Source of the DNA: Hydrangea macrophylla
Lineage: Eukaryota; Streptophyta; Magnoliopsida; Cornales; Hydrangeaceae
Assembly (NCBI GenBank): GCA_033977485.1
Contig: CM066983.1
Span: 61,065,010-61,129,009, forward strand
Direction: 5' to 3'
Length of the DNA stretch: 64,000 nt
Shown here: positions 58,312 through 64,000 of the stretch, one piece after another
Layout: each line of letters starts with the position of its first letter
Position numbering within the stretch: the stretch's first letter is position 1
The notes under the pieces: model-generated
Databases searched by the model: none
Told to the model about the DNA's origin: nothing
Seen by the model: only the letters and a program-made list of their open reading frames with translations
Position numbers and translations under genes: made by a program

Positions 58312-59890
58312 TTAGATGATTTCATTATCCATATCTTCCTCAAATGGCTGTTCTTTTTCTCCTCCTATCAGCCAATCCTCTTCCTCAACCACTATAAGGC
58401 ATATCCTCTGATCTTCTAGGAATTTATAAGCTTTGGTAGCTTGTCCTACTGGTACGATCAATACAGACGGATCAAAGACTTCCTTCCCAACATCTAATAG
58501 ATTTATGTTCTGTGGTGGTGGTACAGCATGATGATTAGGGAGCGGGTTCTGGGTCACATGCGGTCGAGTTGGAGGGGAAATGGTCTTATTATCGATTAAA
58601 TCTTGCACTTCATGCCTTAACCTCATATATCGGTCAGTTGTATGGCCATGAGCTTGGTGAAATTCACAATAGAGGCTTGTATTGAAGCCCGGTGGAAGTA
58701 GATCAGGCATTGGTTTTGGATCTAGAGGCTTGAGATATCTTTTTTCCTTTAATTGCTTGAGAATGGTAGTTAGAGAAACCCCTAAATTCGTGAAGCGACG
58801 AAGCTGTCCTTCCAACTTTGGTCTCGACGCACCCCCTTTTCTTAGAAAATTCTGCCCTTCTTCCGGCTGGCTTAGAAAATTAACATCAGTTGCTACCTAA
58901 TTTCCAGCATTCCCCCCATAGAATGGTCTTCTAGGGCGATGCCCTTGGGAATCTTCTCTTTTGATCTTTCCGTCTTTAATGGCGTTTTCTATCCTTGTCC
59001 CAATTTCAAACAACTCAGTAAATGTATGAATACATTGATACATTAGTTTCTCCTGGTAAACACTCTGCAGGTTCTTGATTACAATCCGTATCTGTTCTTT
59101 CTCTGATGGCCGTTGGGTCATTTTTGCAGCTTTTCCTCTCCATCGCCCCAAGAATTCAGCAAATGACTCTCTATTCTCTTGCATGGTTGTTTCTAGATCC
59201 CTCACAGTTATATCGAGTTCTTGGTTGTATTCATATTGGGTGACAAAGGCTTTCACCACTTCCTCCCATATGCGACTTTTGCTTGGCTCTAATGTGAAAT
59301 ACCATGATAAAGCTGCCCCAGTCAGAGTTTGTTGAAACATCATGGCCATCATGGAAGGAGTCAGGCCATTTGGTTGAAAGGCCCCGATGCACATCCTCAC
59401 ATGGTTTCTGGGGTTGCCGGAGCCATCAAACTTATCGATCTCAGGCATCTTGAAACCGGCTGGCAATTTTTCTTGAGCTCCCTCAATCAATCCCTCTAGC
59501 TCTAGCAGATAGCTATCAACCCCATTGGACTTGCGGACAACTTTTTCTAGCTTTTCCACCTTCTCCTCCATCTCGATACGCTCTTTCTCAGCTTTCTCAA
59601 TTTTCTCTCTCTGCCCTAGGTATATCAACTCTAGGTGGTTCCGGATCCTCAAACCATTCATCTTCTACACCCCAAAAAGGTAGAGGTGGAGGAGGAGGGT
59701 CGATTATTGGTGGATCAATTACCGGCCTCTGACGGGTCAATGTTTCTAACATGGCCATCACTTGGTCCATCCTCTCTTTCAACTGTGCTATTTCTGTAGC
59801 ATATTGTTCGTGATCCATTTCTCTTTCTGTCTCTGGCTCTCTTTGTACTAACCTTGCACTCGAATCCCTGACCCAAACTTGTCCTGGCAT
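58312..59890 (-). pseudogene. gag of element Z
   Basis: The N-terminal frame (59890-59597) has a coiled-coil-like region and a Pro-rich stretch. After one frame change near 59615, the main frame (to 58312) has the Gag core ALSWYFTLEPSKSRIWEEV, TQYEYNQELDITVRDLE and FAEFLGRWRGKAAKM. A stop at 58897-58899 interrupts it before the His/Cys motif YCEFHQAHGHTTDRYM, whose last Cys is replaced by Tyr. With only one stop and one frame change, it is better kept than Y gag. Confidence 0.85.
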
Positions 59891-61158
59891 TCAATGCTAT
59901 CTTGCCTACAACCACTTTTTATTTTTAATCAATTTTCAAACAACTTTATTTATTTTGAAAATGCTTGGTAAAATTCTTATGAATGGCTCATATGTCATGC
60001 GAATGCGATGCATGTGTGTGTGTGTGTGTGCCTATTCTATATGCCAAAAAAAAGAAAATTCTAATCCTAACACATAAACACATAAGCACATAAAATCCTC
60101 ATCCATGTTGAGTGTGCTAATTTCTCCTTTCATTGTGATCCTCTTTACCCCTTCAAGGTTTTTAGAAATTTTTGACAAATATTTCCCCTAGATGATGGGA
60201 TCTTTTCAAAATTCCTTAAGAAGCTTTCCTTTGAAGACAACAACATTTCTAAACAAAAGATGATTGGGTTGAAACTTTGCTTTTGAAATTTATTTGAAAA
60301 TGATTTCTTTAATTGCAGAGATTTCTTGGATTATATTCCTTAACAAAAAGGTGATTAGGTCAAGTTTTTGCTTTGAAAAAGCATTCCTTTAGTTGGTAAA
60401 ACTTTTCAAACTCTTTCAAGAATTTTGGGTTCCAAGAATTTTAGGTTCTTCCTTCAAATATAGTTGATTTGAAATTTTAATCCAAAAGTGAACTCCAAAA
60501 ATTTTGAAAGAGTGATTGAATGCCTTGGAATAAAGATACCAAAAATCTATTTGCTTCCAAAAACGTATTTAAAATTCCTTGGGTAGGAGGATCACATAAT
60601 CGGATTGTTGTCATACTCTTCATGAATTCGGATGCATACAAGATCAATGATGCTTAGCTTAGCAAGATGTAAGAGATGTAATCACATAATCAAGATCCAA
60701 CATGTTCCCAAATGTCGTGGGTCATGAGAAGGAATTGCTGAAAGGTGATTAAAGAGTTACACATCTTTTATCAAGCAAGCATCGTCATCGTCTCAAATAA
60801 TCCCTTTCGGGCGTACAAAACTCCCTAGCACATAATCCTAATCAAGAATTAATTTCCTAAGATCGAAGGGTTCTATAGAAGCTATCATGCAAAGGCCGGG
60901 TTTTGGTCAGAAAAGGGACCCTTGACACACATCCGATATGATGCTTCATATACCAAAGCATGGTACGAGATCAAGGGTGATCATACGGTCCCATGATGAC
61001 TTAACCGACCTGGTTGCCCCGAGCCTCCAAGGTCATAGTTCCATGCAATCGACTGGCGAAACATGCAAGTGCAATGCAACGGGCACACAAAAATTAATTT
61101 ATTCGGTTAAAAGGATGCTTTCAAGTCTAATCCTCGAGTGAACCCAAAATCAGAAATT
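59891..61158 (-). other. Leader of element Z between gag and primer site
   Basis: No gene. A (TG)n microsatellite lies at about 60013-60031. TTTGAAA-rich stretches at 60200-60560 resemble the leader of X. This 1.3-kb leader is much longer than the 140-bp leader of Y. Confidence 0.6.
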
Positions 61159-61208
61159 CTGGTCTGCGAAACCAGAGATTCTGGGTTCGATCCCCAGCAG
61201 AGTCGCTA
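61159..61208 (-). other. Extended primer site: complement of a 3' half of tRNA-Arg
   Basis: Read on the plus strand this is tRNA nucleotides 27-76. Anticodon arm CTGGT, loop CTGCGAA, ACCAG (61159-61175); variable loop AGATT (61176-61180); T arm CTGGG, TTCGATC, CCCAG (61181-61197); acceptor CAGAGTC (61198-61204); G73 and CTA for CCA. The loop fits Arg-type NCG anticodons. The acceptor end complements the primer site expected three bases from the LTR. Upstream bases do not form a 5' acceptor or D arm, so this is not a tRNA gene. Confidence 0.85.
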
Positions 61209-61211
61209 GAT

Positions 61212-64000
61212 TGTGGATGCCATCATTTGGGCCCACTTTTGTTTTTTTTTTTAAAAATGTTTTCCAAATTCCAATTTCAAATACACGAAGAGTCTCCACT
61301 TAAATTTTTAGGAAAATTAAGAAACCATTTTGAAAGCAAACTGATCTTTTGCGAAACCAAAAATAATCTGGGTCCGGGGATTATGGAATGAAAGGAGAAG
61401 GAGCCCAACGGAGTAAAACACCCCCTTTCATCCTATCTCGTGATAGGCCTCTACTCATCATCCTTTTAATCGAATTAATAATCTAAGTATGCCTTCAACT
61501 AATACATACATATAAATAATACATTACACAAGCATGTTAAAAAGGGTGCAAGGTTGCTAATAATAAAATATCATTCATAAGCCACATAGTTCAAATAGCA
61601 AGCGAGATGATGTGCAAATAGGGAACTAGGAAACTTACCCGGTATCCAGTTACGAATTTAAACATGCAATGCATACGTATAAAATAAACCTAAGAAAAGG
61701 TCTCTAACGCATATAAACACATAAGGCAAGACCTAGTCTAAGGTGTCGCGCATGGAGTCAAAAATCAAGAAAATCCACAAATGAAATAAACTAGAGAAGA
61801 GATGAGAAATTGTACCTCAAATGCGCTACAAAATAAAGATTAGTCCACATGCTTCACATAATAATATGATATCAAAACAATCAATCATGATCCTCTAGCT
61901 TAGTTTTATTAAGCATGAAATCCAACTTTATTCAATAGCTAGTTCTAATCATAAGCATTAATGTACATGAATGAATGAATGTGAACAAGAATAAAACATG
62001 GATTTATTCACTAATTTGGATCACTTAGCCTCTGGATTTAAGCTAAATTATCATTATTCAAAACATGATTTGGGTTCCAAGACATTAGGGAACCATTTGA
62101 GTTGAAATAAATAAGATTAGACAAAAAGAGTAGTAGTTTTTTTTATGAATTATAGAGAGCAGACCATATCTTAAAAAATAGAAAAACCATACTTCCAACG
62201 GTTGGATCTTAATAAGTTTTGGATATGATATGTCTCTGTGAGTCTAGTTTATAACCCAAAAAGAAAATCAAGGTTTTAACGGTTAGATCTCTGGGAATAT
62301 AGAAAACACTACACATCACTCAGGAATCTGCAACTCTCTATCCAGAGATCTTGTACGATTTTCTAAAAATAGTAAATGAATGAGAAACACGTAGATCGTT
62401 TTAGGGTATCTCCCTAACACATTAAGGTACTTAGAAAAAATTATTAGAGACCCGGGAAACTTCATTTAAATTCTAATTTATTAATTTCAAAATGGATTTA
62501 CTGTTCTAAAATCTTGGACAGAGAGTTGCATGTTTTGAAATCATAAGACCAAACCATCTTAGGCATGGAATTTCATTAAAACAAAAATCACAAAGGTAGT
62601 TAGATGGGTTATGAAACATTCTCCAATTGGTCTCATCCATTTCCAATGAATCATGACTCTATAGAAAATCTTTGATCACAATTGGTTTATGGATTCACTG
62701 CACCTTTGTTAAGTTGATGTTCATAGTTTAAAACCAACTTGATCCATGATCCTAGAAAGGACTAGAATCAAGTTTAATTATGATTAATAAGACAAATGAT
62801 GAAATAGGGAGAGACCCCTAGATTTAACCTTGATGGATTTCTATCCTAGATCACATAGTTGGAGATCTAGCAAGAGAATCCTAAGGTCTTACTTGATCTT
62901 ATGAATTATGAAAATCTACATCGAATTCCTCTTCCAAACATGTGATCCTTGAGGAATATAGATCCATGAAACCTTATTCTCCTCTCAAGTTAATGGTCCT
63001 TGGAGAATATAGAGTCATATTATTATTTCTCCTACCAAGTTAATGGTCCTTGGAGACAAAATGAAATCCCAACTACATAAACCTCCATGGAATATAGCAT
63101 GAATTCTGTAAGATTTTTAGTGAGGAGATTTCAAACCATGAGTTAAGACTTAAATTCAACAAACCACATGTAGATATGATCATAATCCACTTTAATTCCC
63201 ATATAAATCATAAGATCATAGGGAATTTGAGGATCAAACTCAAAGAAATCTAATGAGATATTGAAGATCTCATAGATTTCTTGAGAAGAATATAAACAAA
63301 ATAAAGGAAATCAAGATATTATTTGAAAATTTCAAGTTAGCACTCTTTTATTCATAAATCGAAAGCTCTATTTTGGATCCAAATTAATGAAATATTATGA
63401 TATTCAATCACAAATTCTAAGTGGTGTGTGATGAAATGAGGTAAGAAGAGAGGTTTTGAAAATGTGAAAAATTCCTAGATCTAAGAATTTGTGATTGAAT
63501 TGCCTAATTCTATTAAGTGATTGAGAGGTTACCTCTATGACCTCAAAGAATTCTTCTATCTCTTGTGAAGTTCTTCCAACAATTTTCAAATTCTTCTTCA
63601 ATTCTTCAAGTTCTTCAAGAAACTCTATCTTCCTCCTCTCAATTCTCTCTCTCTAATGTATGTATAAAATTCTTGTCTTTCTCTCCCTTGATTCAAGTAT
63701 ATGTGTGTTAGTTTCCCAAAATGAAGATGAAAGTTTGTTTATATAGACCACCAATTCAAGGTTAGATGGGTAAATTCGGGTGAAAACTCATGTGCAAAGT
63801 TTTCTTCTAGAACATGTGAGAAAAGCAGTCTGTTACAGCTCGCGACACTCGATGGCTTTCGACGGCACTCACTGAATGCCGGCGCGGCACTCAGTGAGTG
63901 CCGCCGGCTTTCCCGCGTGCCGGGGCTAACAGAATTTTGCTCTCTTTTTTTAGTTTTCAAATTATGCATTACCTCAATCTTAATTATCAACAAAGTATGT
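61212..64000 (-). repeat. 5' LTR of element Z, running off the right edge
   Basis: Collinear with 49727-52515 of the 3' LTR, with a few percent differences by eye. By comparison about 360 bp lie outside the window. It has the TATA box near 63740 and a primer-site-like word with one change at 61289-61298. Confidence 0.9.

Larger units (their letters stand above)
49727..64000 (-). mobile_element. Element Z: Tat-type retrotransposon without pol, minus strand, 5' LTR partly outside
   Basis: Reading on the minus strand: a 5' LTR (61212 to beyond the edge), a primer site with tRNA-Arg half, gag, a short pre-pol segment, minisatellites, a polypurine tract and a 3' LTR (52875-49727). No reverse transcriptase, RNase H or integrase is found. 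The two LTRs are alike apart from scattered differences, so insertion is fairly recent. Confidence 0.9.

Noticed and set aside
61159..61208. Genuine tRNA-Arg gene
   Set aside because: Only the 3' half is present; no 5' acceptor strand or D arm precedes it, and it abuts an LTR at primer-site spacing.

Overview
This is plant nuclear DNA made almost entirely of LTR retrotransposons inserted in and beside one another. I found no ordinary host gene, cellular RNA gene, CRISPR array or bacterial-type operon. Plant origin rests on the lineages present: Ty1/copia, a probable chromovirus, an Athila-like element, and Tat/Ogre-type Ty3 elements with two RNase H domains and tRNA-Arg primer sites. A eudicot is likely, but the species cannot be named.

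Layout. (1) 1-5380: 3' part of a Ty1/copia element with an unbroken gag-pol frame and a 3' LTR rich in TTCGATCGATCGAA palindromes. (2) 5381-8648, 'element C': a Ty3 derivative with gag, repeat-rich 3' sequence and a TGAT...ATCA 3' LTR, but no pol. (3) 8649-9258 and 17202-17477, 'element B': a Ty3 fossil split by (4) 9259-17196, 'element A': a Ty3 element with ATTGT target duplications, about 2.1 kb LTRs carrying ten CAGTCGACTG-like palindromes each, and a gag-pol broken by stop codons in a single frame. (5) 17477-22506, minus strand: 3' portion of an Athila-like element. (6) 22507 to about 23330: a second LTR related to the first copia family. (7) 24265-33201, 'element X': Tat-type LTR and interior with a sense extra ORF but no gag-pol. 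(8) 33202-49726, 'element Y': Tat-type, with degraded gag-pol and, on the opposite strand, an intact 351-codon ORF and a six-exon plant-mobile-domain gene; its 3' LTR is cut at 49727 by (9) 'element Z', 49727 to past the right edge, minus strand: Tat-type, with gag but no pol, long minisatellites, and a primer site that extends into a 3' half of tRNA-Arg.

The order of insertion appears to be X, then Y, then Z, and separately B, then A. X, Y and Z share cis-elements that gene annotation does not explain: a second primer-site-like word inside U5, a roughly 36-nt hairpin that shows a compensatory change, purine-tract/inverted-repeat boxes, and a block just before the polypurine tract. These, with the antisense gene pair and the tRNA-half primer site, are the most interesting content. 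All readings are by eye; family names come from recognised motifs and no database was searched.
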